DNA of 64,000 bases from Hirudinaria manillensis (Eukaryota > Annelida > Clitellata > Hirudinida > Hirudinidae), in the NCBI GenBank assembly GCA_034509925.1, contig CM067531.1, positions 11,211,319-11,275,318 of the forward strand, written 5' to 3'. Positions 52,080 to 62,752 of this stretch are shown here, piece after piece. The notes beneath the pieces are model-generated. The model had not been told where the DNA came from. It saw nothing but the letters and a program-made list of their open reading frames with translations, and made no database searches. The number at the start of each line of letters is the position of its first letter. Positions within the stretch are counted from its first letter, which is position 1. Made by a program: the position numbers and the translations under genes.

Positions 52080-52160
52080 CTGCGTAATATCTAGGCTTTT
52101 TAACAATGGTAATTTTCGCCCGGCTAGCTTTATGCAAGTAATCAGCTGCCCGGTTATGAA
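52080..52160 (-). repeat. Right terminal inverted repeat of the large element
   Basis: The reverse complement reads TTCATAACCGGG, CAGCTGATTACTTGCATAAA, GCTAGCCGGGCGAAAATT, then AAAAAGCCTAGATATT, matching the left end block for block. It begins immediately after the last 180-bp tandem copy. Confidence 0.6.
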
Positions 52161-52744
52161 ACAAAACAACAACAATTGTTATATTTAAATTCATTTTTAA
52201 TAATTTGATTTTGTTAACAATACCAAAATTTGCAATTACGAAAGATGTACGTCTTGAATTACGTCTTTCAAAACATTAATAAATTTTAAAATAAAATTAT
52301 TAAAAATGTCTGAACTACATTTACGCAGAAATTAAATAAACAGTTTAAAATCAATGAGTTGTGCATAACTAGGTTTTCAAAACTGTTTGGGAGGTTGGAG
52401 TTCAACCAAAAAATCAAATCTTCATTTATTTCAATCCGAAGAACTAGTCCCTTTCAACCAAAAACGTTACGAGTTAAGTTTTAAGATTTTAAGTTACTAT
52501 TAAAAGTGTCTCATTGACCGGAAACATAACAAAGCAAGCACATAACAAACTGTCCAAAAAGGGCAAAATCATGTTTGTAGCAGCTAAGCAGCGTTGCAGT
52601 GACAGATCCAGATCACTTCGACGAAGGCCAAAACTAAGATGGGGGATAGGCCAGGGATAAATAGCATTATTCAATTTGTTAAATCTTCTAAATTGACAGT
52701 GCATCCGTGCTCCTAGAACCTCCTATGCCGCACTGCAGTAGTTT
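52161..52744. other. Non-coding flank right of the large element
   Basis: No gene or named repeat recognised in this 580 bp; a 71-codon minus-strand frame at 52,489-52,704 shows no domain. Confidence 0.3.
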
Positions 52745-53140
52745 TACACAGAATAAGCTGCATAAATAAATTACACACTCCAACTGTTACGATCCAGCTA
52801 GGTGAATTGCTCTTGATTTACCTGATTCATAAATCAATAAGGATATGGTAACCAGTGCTTAAGGTATCTTTTCGGGGCATATGTCATACCGAAACTAGGC
52901 ATTAGTTAGACCCTACTTGGAATACAAGTGTAGAATCCTTATTTAAGGAAGAATATTGAAATTTGAGTTCTTCGATGGAGAACAGCAAGGATGATTAAGG
53001 GTCCGGGAAACCATGTTATGAGGAGTGGTTGAGAAGTTGTAGACTCACAAATCTCGAAATAAGGAGAATCGGAAGGGATTTCATAGAAGCGTTCAAGATA
53101 TTAGAAGACATTGAAGATTTACCACTGTCACGTTTTTTTT
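52745..53140 (+). mobile_element. CR1-like LINE reverse-transcriptase tail, degenerate
   Basis: With stops and frame changes the plus strand reads pieces typical of the C-terminus of CR1/jockey-type reverse transcriptases: LDPTWNTSVES (from '.VRP.LEY...'), CYEEWLRSCRLTNLEIRRIG and RDFIEAFKILEDIEDL ('YEERL..LGL..LE.RR.RGDLI..FKIL.G'). Dead copy; no poly-A tail or 3' repeat was defined. Confidence 0.6.
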
Positions 53141-53428
53141 AGGCCACCAAAACCAGTTCCACAAGAAAGCAGAAACCAAGATTAATTTTTAATTTGTTTT
53201 TTACGCTATTAATCAATAAATCTGTTTTCCTCAAATTATTTGATTTTGAGTTTGTATTTGATATAATCAAATTGATCCCCCAATAACTCTGAAATGTTCC
53301 TCCCCGGATCACAATGTCTGAAAGAAACATTGATGGTTGCTCAATCTACAATAAACACGTTAAAATGATATATTTATGTATACATTTTGTAAAATTATTT
53401 TAGAATATAAACTTCTCGAACGTCGAAA

Positions 53429-56400
53429 TTAATAAAGGTTCCTGAATTTATATGGCTCTTCAACTCTCCCCAGAATTTCTCGCTGCCTTTCTCGACTTGC
53501 TGGTTTATATTGTTTGAGATCGTATAAAGACTTGCATTCGTCAATTACACCTTTTGACTGCGAATTTGAACTAAATCTAAATTGATTATAACTTAATGAA
53601 AAAGATTTGAAACTCACCCAGACATAAAAACAAGCTGCGCTAGGACAAGCAGTTCTCAGTTTCGCCAGATCAACTCCCTCGAGCATTTGATTGGCTCTGG
53701 CAACCATTTCAGGATGGACTTTGAATACATCGAACATCAAAATCTTTCTATTCATTCCGTTGTTTCCTTGGGGATTGCATAATTTTTGACATTCTTTCCA
53801 TGACTGAAAAGATAAAAGAAAATTCAGTATGGTACATTACTATTTCAGCAGTCATTACGGTGCGTTAATTATTTACATCAGTGAGTTCCTCGTCTTCGCC
53901 GAGGAGAAGGAGAGTGGCTTGCATGACTTGGTGGAACATCGGTGGTGGATTTGTATATCTCCTGATCTCAGTCATTGTTTTTTTATCCAGATCCAGAATG
54001 TTTCTTTGTGCGAGTTGCCTCGTCAAAGAATCAAGCAAATATTCAGCCTCTCTGCATTCCGGTTGAAGGTATCGGTTTAATTTCTGAGAACGAATAGCTT
54101 CAAGTCGGTTGGCGATTTCGCTTGGGTCTCTGTCTAGGCAGGATTTCTCCAAATCTTCAAAAATATAATTACCTCCCTAAATCTTTTTATCGTGATATAT
54201 AAGAAGGCAACAGCTAATTGACAATATGGTTAACAACCAGTGTTTAACTATTATTGATTATTGCTATTATTATTGAAAAAATACTTTTTCGTGCTTCCAA
54301 GATTTTTAATTTCAGTGTTGCATTTCTGACTTCGCCGTGACCTTCCAACCCTATTTCGACACATTCTTCAATGGAAGATCTCAATAGTTGCTTGTCTCTA
54401 TGGCGGACACATTCTCGAAGTTTTTCCAAAGCGAGATTGGATGAGAGTTCTTCAATATTTATTTAATTTAATGTTTAATTCAATTTTTTATATGTTTATT
54501 GTATCTTTGCGACAATTTCAGGCGAATCCATTTCTGGATTACCAATGCTTCTCTAATTTCTAACAAATATTACTGTAGCGACCTACTTGGATAATATTTT
54601 CTCCAATCCTCGCCATCATCGATCATTTTGTCCTTCATCATCTAAATAAAAACTGCCGAATCAACTTCTAGATGATCTCTTTAGAAAATCCATTAAGCTA
54701 TTATTTATGATGCTCAATAATTTTGGAAATTCATAAATTTTTAAGTGAGAAATTCTAATTTATGATGATTAGATAATTTGACAATAGTACATTTCTAAAA
54801 TCATCCTTCAGGAACGGTTTCAACAAACATAAAATTACATTGCATTACAATCCTCTCTAATATTCTGCCCTAAGTAACGAATGCTCGATTTTAGCTCTGG
54901 TTTTAGCCTTTAAACGTTTGTTAAAATGCAAATATATTTAAAATTTGTAATAATTTATTTTCTAGAACCTAAAGCACATTACGATTGCACTTATCATACA
55001 AACGTCGCACCTGTTTTCTGTTCGGTTCCATGGAAAATAATTGAGAATTCGCCTTTGTTTCTTCGCCTTCTGACATAGCTCTACGTTCAGATTCAAGTTC
55101 CCTGAGTTGAAAAGCGGCCTCATCTTCTTCCAGTTGCTTCTTGTTTTCATTAAATTGTTTTCTTGCTTTAAGAAGTTTTTCTCTATTTTCTAACTTTTGG
55201 CGTTCCAACTTTTCAGCTTCAATGCGTTTTACTTTTTCCATCTCTATTAATAAGTCGTTGGTTGTTCTATTTTCAGAGGAAAGCTTTTCCTTAAGCTGCC
55301 TGATGCCTTCTTCGTCTAAAATCTATGCATGATTCCGGAGTATAAAGAAAAAAATTGAGAGAAAAACAGTAAAATAATATAACGTGCTGAAAATACATTG
55401 CGATCATTTAAGTTTTGTTGTTACTTATTCAAAATATGATTCAATTCATGATGTTAAAATTAACCTTGTACTGAAGTAGGGAATGTGTTTGATTTTTAAT
55501 CGAATGATTCAAATGTAAAAATTCAGTTTTAGGAGAAATGACAATTTCTTTCTCCCACAATTTGTCGTTTTTTACAAGAACGTGTTTTGTGCCATCATCT
55601 TCTTCTAAGTAAACGTTTTCGATTCCAGGCAAAATCATTCTGAAACGTGTTTTTTGTCCTGCAGTCAAATAATAGGTTTTTGGTTCTAAGACGTTGTAAA
55701 CAATGTGCCAATATTCAGTCATTTTGGGGTAAGGAGAAGATCCGATGCTGGGGTTCATGACATTTATGAGATATTCATAAATGCTTTTTCCGTTGGTCAT
55801 GAAGACTAATTTGTAAAAACCAGTTCCAGGAAAGTTTAGGAAACATTTCAACGTGTCATCTTGAGTTAAGTAAGCAAAATTGGAACAATCTTCATGGGAA
55901 GTACTTTTATAGAAATATCTAGTTAGTCGAACCGAGATGTTAGGTATTTTGTGAGAGTCTGCCATCTCGATTAACATTTCTTTTCTATCTGTGATAGGGT
56001 CCATTATAGCATCTAAATGACTGATGGGTTTAAGCTCCAAGTTTTGGATGCACTGACTCAAGTCTCCAGTTTGATACTGCTGGTTTTCACACTCAGGATA
56101 AAAAGCGAAATCAGAACAGCTTTGATCGCACCGAACCAAATAGTTGCACAGATTTTCGTAGTTACCGCTCTTCTTTGATTTACAATTAATCTCCAGAATA
56201 TAGTCTCCTTGTCTTGGGCATTTCATAAAAATTAATATTAATTTGTCTTTTAAATAAAATCTTAGGTTATGTTTTAAGATTTCCTTTCTATCGCTTGGAT
56301 TTATTAATCTTAGAGCTAGAAATAACTCTTGCAACTCAAGTTTTTTAAGAACAAGAGATGCTTTTCCAAATTCGGTTCTAATTACTCCACCTTTCAAATC

Positions 56401-58245
56401 CACAGGTTCCAAACCTATGGCTAAGGTGTCGCTATTTGCTCCCCATTCTTGTCTTCCACTTTCAGGAAAAGGTTCGAATTTCAAGTCTGGTTCGAGGCAT
56501 TCCAGCAAATATTCACATACGACTTTATAGTTTTTTGTTTGCCTTTCATCTCTCCCATAGAGTTCGAAAGTGTATTTTCCAATTTTAGGTAAGTGAAGGT
56601 TGATTCTTAGAGCCATTCCCTGAAATTCCATGAGAACAAACTGTTCCAAACCGATTCCATTTATTTCATTTGCTTTGTCGTCATAAACCGATCTAAAAAG
56701 CGAATAATAGAATTCTAATTTCTTCTTTGGCAGACCAAACTCTAAAGTTATTTCTCCGTGTTTTACGCGATAGAAGCACTTAGGGTGACTGACAAACGTC
56801 ATTCCAAATTCAAAAAAAGCATCCTTCAAAAGAGCCATTTCGACAAATTCTTCTTCTTTTACTGGTCTAGCGAGAAGTTGATTTTTATATTCGCAAGCTA
56901 AATGCGTGTAAACAATGGCTTCTGGGTCGGTCAAAAAATAGAAATCATCGATAATTTGGTGCACTTCAATCTCTTCTTCAGAATTTGAACTGCGATTTGA
57001 TTTACCACCTGAATCATTTATTTTGTTCACGATGTATTGCGATCCCCAATGCTGGTCCACGATTCTCCAAGAACCTTCCACATAAATCAGGCAATAATCG
57101 TTTGTACCTCTAATAGGCTGTCCAATTTTGTAATTATTCCCTTTCACCTTTCCTTGTATAATTTTGCAAGGAATACGTGCAGTTCTGGAAATAATAAATG
57201 TTACGATTGCATAATATTAATAATAGCGAGAGTTTGCAATTATTTAATATGCGCCTACTTGCACATTCTTGAAAACAACTCTGAATATCCATTGCCCCAC
57301 TGTTTGACCAGAATGTGTAGAATCATGTAGAGAGGTGACTCCTGAGGGGGAAGTGTATCGCCCATGAAATCAATAATTTGCTGAAGTTTCTGTGAAGAGA
57401 TCCACACAAAAATTGATCGAGCTTTTTCGATTTCGTTTTTTGCCGGTTCAGTGAGGTAGGTGACCAATTTATTGAAATCCCGACAAGCAAGTTCAATCGG
57501 AGCCTGATGGCAAAGTTTTTAGCATATACATCCGAGAAATAGGTCCTGAGCATTCTTTGGTATCTTTAGCAAGATAGCAAGATGGAATACATAAAATTAA
57601 AATTAATATTTAATGACCTGTTGAGCTCTTCTGTCTAAACGAACACATTCCTCGATTTTGAAAATATCTGATTTGTTGCTTTTTGGAGGGAATGGTGATG
57701 GGATTTCAGGAAAGTCCTTGTCTTTGGTTTTCTCCTGCGTTCGAAATTCTCTTTGGTACTTTCTCTGAATATCAGCAAGTAACATCGGAGTGGGGAAATC
57801 TGAATACTAACATGAAGAATCATGAAATTATGCTTTCGTCATGTATTTGAAATCCATGCTCAATGAAACAAATTAATGAGCCTTACGCTTGCCGAGCTTC
57901 CACAACCCATATGATCTTTTTATTGAGATTAAGTCGTTATGTTGAATGCGATTTTTCAAAAAGCTTCTTTTGTTCTACTAGATTTATAGTGCATTACATA
58001 TTTCCATGGAGGCGAGTAAACATGTTCCTGGTGCCAAATTCATTGTTTATTAATATTTCATATTATTCCCTCACGAGAATTAAGCTGAGCGATGGCGGAT
58101 AACATCTAAATAAATCTGTTGTAATCAATAGACCTTGTATTATGTTCATTTTCATCAGATGGTTTGAAACAATTCCTGCGTTCGCCAAATTAAAGGGATT
58201 TCGTGTCCATGGAACTGAGAGTTTTGGCGCTCCTGCTGTGTTCAT
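53429..58245 (-). CDS. KY/hillarin-like transglutaminase-fold protein with dynein-stalk-like C-terminus (10 exons, 1,127 aa)
   Basis: KY (kyphoscoliosis peptidase) and fly hillarin are cytoskeletal proteins with a transglutaminase-like domain and C-terminal Ig-like repeats. Exons 58245-58134, 57799-57618, 57503-57259, 57184-55465, 55322-55011, 54641-54587, 54449-54285, 54154-53877, 53803-53618 and 53557-53429 agree in phase. The transglutaminase-like domain (residues about 100-300) shows EKARSIFVWISSQK, CKTARIPCKIIQGKVKG, YVEGSWRIVDQHWG and DDFYFLTDPEAIVYTHLAC; the family's Cys region and the W-x-x-V-D-x-H-W-G histidine are kept. About 400 residues of beta-rich repeats follow. After a Glu/Lys coiled coil (residues about 760-830) the C-terminus reads LDLDKKTMTEIRRYTNPPP, FHQVMQATLLLLGEDEE, MNRKILMFDVFKVHPEMV and LRTACPSAACFYVW, the order and spacing seen around the dynein heavy-chain microtubule-binding stalk. 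No ATPase domains are present. Confidence 0.8.
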
Positions 58246-58417
58246 ATTGTACTTTCGAATTCCTATTTGCTCCTTTCAATTAGAGGTCATACTGAAAACA
58301 TTTCAGATGGTCAACCTTCAAATCATATTTAGAACACATTATTTCGTTTGATCGAATTGCATCAGGATTGTGCGCGTGAAGAATAGTTCAGGAAGTATAG
58401 AGCAGGACACAGAAATA

Positions 58418-59356
58418 CAGTGCACGTCATAAAGAAAGGACTGGTGCATATTTTGACGATATCATTCCAAGTAGTGGAGTTATGTATACCATTTTTTGTA
58501 GGATATAGTAAAATACATTACATATATTACAGATTTATCAAATTTATTGTGCAGAAATAAATATTTTGTAAGAATTTAACAAAATACTGGAACTCCCAAA
58601 AATTGCACACATCAACTGTGGAACATAAATTTTCAAATTTATTGGATTTAAACTTTTAAATTGTGATTTATATAAAAGTCAATAATGAGTTTTGTCTCCT
58701 TTCTTTATAATTGCCTCTTTAATTCTGTTTTTTAATGAATCTAGAAAAGGTTTTAGGCTGTCTTCGTCCAATTCTTTCCAGGCCTTTTCCAAAGGTTTTG
58801 ACAAAATAATGACTTCGTCAACATTTCAATACCAATAAAGGTTATTTTCCAGAAGAAGGGCCTCTGTGTCTTGAAATGGTCCCCGGACCTAAATCCGTAC
58901 TGAAAATGTAAGGGGATTGCTCACTAACCAAGTATATTCTAATGAAAGGCAACAAGTAGCGCTTTGGAACTGCAAAAAAGCTCTGAGCGAGGAGTGGATA
59001 AATTTGGACAATAAGAGGCTCAAGCTCTTGGAATAAATGAAAGATCAAGTTCAGGGAGTAATTCAAAAAAAGGTTACAAAGCACATTATTGACTATTTAT
59101 TTTATATTGCAAACGTCTGTTTTAACCGAAAAAATAAAGATTTTTGCTTCCATATGAGCCACTCATTTCCACTTTTTGTTTTTTTATCATATTTCTAGTT
59201 TTTTGCTTAAATTACAAAATGTAGCAGTCCGAAATCACTGAAATTATTATCTCCCAGTAGCTAATGAACATCTATGCGTCATATCAATAAATGTTTTACA
59301 TATGACTTGCATCAACATTAAAAAACATGAGTGTCCCAACCTTATGACAGGCACTA
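58418..59356. mobile_element. Tc1/mariner-like element, rearranged and dead
   Basis: The left end at 58,418 (CAGTGCACGTCATAAAGAAA, preceded by TA) and the right end at about 59,330-59,356 (reverse complement AGTGCCTGTCATAAGGTTGG) match Tc1-type termini. Inside, the minus strand at 58,680-58,810 reads AWKELDEDSLKPFLDSLKNR then GDKTHY (the Tc1 C-terminus), while the plus strand at 58,850-59,035 reads ENVRGLLTNQVYSNERQQ and KKALSEEWINLDNKRLKLLE (also near the C-terminus). So two pieces in opposite orientation are joined; stops are frequent. Confidence 0.65.
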
Positions 59357-60140
59357 TATCCCTACTTAACAATATTACATCGATATGTAAAGCAAAAGTT
59401 GAATCTAACTCCCTGGAAAAAAATCCCTTTGATACTGTTCTGATGAGTTTCAAAGGTTAGCCCTTGGATTCCCAAGGTAAAAAAAACTTCCCTTTTCAGC
59501 CAAGGGAGTACAAGAGTACCCCATAACTTTTGAATGTTCATAAAAAAAAGAAGAGTTTTGCTTTTGACAAAACATATTTAATGACATATTTAATATACAT
59601 GCTGAAGATAAACAAAAATCCATGACAAAATTTATAAACAACATTTTTTAAAAACAGGATTTAAAAAAAAACAAACGTTGGGATAAAATTGTACCTCCCT
59701 TGGGCACCCAAGGGTTAAAATGGGATCTCCCCACATTGGAAATGTTTTCATTGCAGTGGTCATAACATCTTACCATTACAGTTTACAGGTATTTTCAAGC
59801 TCCTGGTATAAGGCAATTATGTAAGATTCAGTAAATGAAGAATAAGGTTAAACCATATTTTATATCATGAAAGTTTTACGTTTATCCATAACTTGCTAAG
59901 TTTGCATAAATCAATATTTTCTATTTTTAACAAGCCAGGGCCACCTCTAAATATTATTATATTTCCATAAAAATTGGCATAACTTATTTTTAAGATATAT
60001 ATTTATGAGTGGGGACAAAATTAATTTTCTAATTTATTTTGGGCCAACTCTTTGTTAATGTTAAGAAGAACAAACATGTAAAACAAAATTCTTCCCATTG
60101 GCAGAAATTATAAGGCCAAATGATAACAACATCAAATATT
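59357..60140. other. SCARB2 3' flank with a small inverted-repeat element
   Basis: No exon found. Contains the inverted-repeat element at 59,452-59,722 and, at about 59,754, a Tc1-like end sequence (CAGTGGTCATAACATCTTAC). Confidence 0.4.
59452..59722. mobile_element. Possible MITE with short inverted ends
   Basis: GTTAGCCCTTGGATTCCCAA at 59,456 is echoed by the reverse complement of 59,692-59,722 (TTAACCCTTGGGTGCCCAAG). The ends flank about 230 bp without coding potential. Family unknown. Confidence 0.4.
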
Positions 60141-62389
60141 TCAATCAATGGAATGATTTTCAGAGAGAAGAGGACTGATCTCAGGAGCAGCTTCAACACG
60201 TGGATGCTTAAACAACATTAGAAAATAAATTAGAGCTAAGTAATAAGCAAATTTTTGAAAAATTTAAATATCTTACTTGTAAAGCCCTCATTAAGAGGAC
60301 AACAATGATCGACAATAGGCACAAACACCCGAAAGCTATCAAGCCATACTGAATAAGGTGGGCTATCAGTAGTGGCTTATAAAGTTTTAGATCAAGTTCT
60401 TCTGCATCTTTAGATGAAAGCATACCATTCTAAAAAATATGACAAGATATTGGAGCATTGAAGAAGATATTTAAACAATGATGTCAACCTCATCAGCCCA
60501 GGCTATAGGAAATATGATTTCATTTGTAATGTTCTCTAAGGCTCTAGTCAACATAAAAAGACCATGACATCAATGAATATACATGAATATAATTTATAGG
60601 AAGAAACACCTAACTTACGGAAATGCCTTGTAATTCTTCAACAGAACATTTATTTGAAGTCTTTTGTGAGCTTCTAGTGCCAAACCAGTGTACTATCAAA
60701 CAAAACTAAAATTCAAACCACTATTAAGAACCTTTTGTATAAAATTCCACAACAGACTGGTTCAACATTGATAAAAGTCTCATGTTTTGAGACAGTTGGG
60801 TTTAAGCCAAAAATGCCATCAATATATTCTTGATCAGCATACAGGAAATGAGGCATAGAAATAACTATGGGAGCCCCTCCTGTAGAAAATAGATAAATAA
60901 ATAATTGAGAAGTAAGGAAAAATAAAGTAACAAGTTAAGAAACCCACCATTGCAAGCACTCACATCAAGAACGCCTTTCTTGAGACAAGACTTAACATCA
61001 GGCACGCAAAAGCATTGCAGCTCAGATTTATTCCTGAAGTCTTCGAAAGCAGATGGTGGGACAGTAAACTTGTAAACATTTGCATTGCGAACTTTCTGTT
61101 TAGAATCATACAGCAAATAAAGTGATCTACAGATATCAGAACCATAGGCATACAACTGAAGTGATTGGTCAATGAATGGAGGCCAAAATGTACCATCTTC
61201 AAAGAAAAACATATGAGATGTTTCTGTATTTGAATTAGCAGCAAACATGAAATACCTGTGCCATTGATCTTGTTGCAATTACTACCAGACCAGAATGGTA
61301 GCTCACTGCAAATTTTGAATCACTCAATAATTGTTATGCCAAAATTGGAAAAAGGACTTATTCATAAATTAATGAAGACTAAAGCCTTTACCTTCTACCA
61401 TCCCAAGAATGAATTTTACCCAATTCTTTGATGTCATTCACACCAGTTGATATATTAAATACTTCAGAAACTGATCCATTAGATCTCTTCTATTAATGTC
61501 AAGAGCACTGAGTAAAATTACCATATAAATTATCAAAGTTTAGTTTTCTTAAACATACCCCAACATATAGTCCAAACTCAGGAAATTTAATAACAGGCAA
61601 GTGAAATCTTCTCAATATCCTATTTATTTTTATGGCCAGGGATGCATTATAACCCCAAAGAATTTCCCTTATCATCCGTTTTTCAAAAAGTCTTTCTTGT
61701 TTCAGAAGTAATCTCACAAAATTTAAAAGAAAATATGGTAGGCGTTCTTCTAAGAGTTTTGAAATAATCTGGGATAAATTAAGAAAATATCATAAGTAGC
61801 ACTTTTGTTCAAAAAAGTAATTTCAATGTGTTGAAGGTTAATGTGCTCTCAGCTATGCTAACAATGGCTGGCAAATTCAAGACAAAAATTGAATCTTCAT
61901 CTGAGGAACCATTAGTAGAACTAAACACAAAATATTTCTGTTCTTTATAAGAAATGGCATAATTGTCATCAGAAAATCTTATTTCCACTTTTTTTTTAAT
62001 TTCTCTGCAGAAAAGCAACAAAGAAATTAATTTAGGCAGAGCTTTTAATACAAAAATCCAACCGGTAGGTATAGGGACCCAACTCTTCCACTCTTGGTTT
62101 AACATTTGAAGAATAAACTTCGTCAACATTAGTCACATTAAAAAAGTAAAAATTAATGTAACCATGATATTCCTTCCATTTGTTAAAAGAATCAGAACCT
62201 TCTTTCAACACCACATTCTTCAATAGTTAAACAAACATTATTCAATGGTACAATAGCTTATGATTATAAATTCACCTCTTTTATAGCCTTTTTCATAAGA
62301 ATGCCAAATAGATGGATCAAAAAACTGCCCACAAATAGTGAAATAACCCCAACGATGAGCAAAACAAACAATATAAAGACGAATCTCAT
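60141..62389 (-). CDS. SCARB2: SCARB2/LIMP-2-like CD36-family lysosomal membrane receptor (multi-exon)
   Basis: CD36-family proteins have two transmembrane helices and a large lumenal or extracellular domain; LIMP-2 carries beta-glucocerebrosidase to lysosomes and moves lipids. Exon 1 (62389-62276) encodes MRFVFILFVLLIVGVIS, TM1. Then FNKWKEYHGYINFYFFNVTN, VEELGPYTYR (62.1 kb), FEKRMIREILWGYNAS (61.68 kb), KINGTDGTFWPPFIDQSLQL (61.2 kb), SDICRSLYLLYDS, FCVPDVKSC and GVLDVSACNGGAPIVIS (the disulphide-bonded Cys cluster), MPHFLYADQEYIDGI, GLNPTVSKHETFINVEPV and TM2 (60.3 kb). The last exon (60206-60141) is a short cytosolic tail HPRVEAAPEISPLLSENHS ending in TGA; E-I-S-P-L-L fits the acidic dileucine lysosomal sorting signal of LIMP-2. 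Several N-x-S/T glycosylation sites lie in the lumenal domain. All CD36 hallmarks are present. Confidence 0.9.
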
Positions 62390-62752
62390 TTCTTACTGAA
62401 GACTCTCTTATCTTAAAACATACAAACCATTAGGGCCCATTCTTCTGCACAGACTGCCAATTGTTTCTTTAAGCAAAAGATCACCCACTTTATTGCACTT
62501 CAACTCAGCTCTTCCGAAGTAAGTCTCAACATATAGCCAATCGCAATTACGACGGTGAAGTTGGCAAACTTTCGGCAAACTTTTTGAACGCCAATATCTC
62601 CGGAACGGAAAGAGCTAGAACCAAAATTCTTTTTTTAACTGATAGATAATGTTCACGGAAATTATGTGGACATAATAAAAAAAAATTATCTTTAACGGGA
62701 AATTTAGTACAAGTGGCCGATGCTCAAAGCCGATTTCCAGGAAAACGGAGCT
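62390..62752. other. SCARB2-like upstream region
   Basis: Promoter or 5' UTR side of the minus-strand gene, then transition to satellite DNA. No coding frame. Confidence 0.35.

Larger units (their letters stand above)
41331..52160. mobile_element. Very large DNA transposon (about 10.8 kb) with TIRs, encoding a MULE-like transposase-Ulp1-PHD protein
   Basis: The ends are imperfect inverted repeats (separate entries). Inside are sub-terminal repeats on the left (41.48-43.62 kb) and right (49.4-52.07 kb) and one intron-containing gene on the minus strand. The combination of terminal inverted repeats, a MULE-like DDE region, a C48 peptidase and a PHD finger is that of a large class II element; Ulp1-like domains are known from several MULE and KDZ-type transposons. 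The exact outer edges are uncertain by perhaps 10-20 bp, and I found no clear target-site duplication. The gene reads open through its exons, so the copy may be recent or under selection. Confidence 0.6.
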
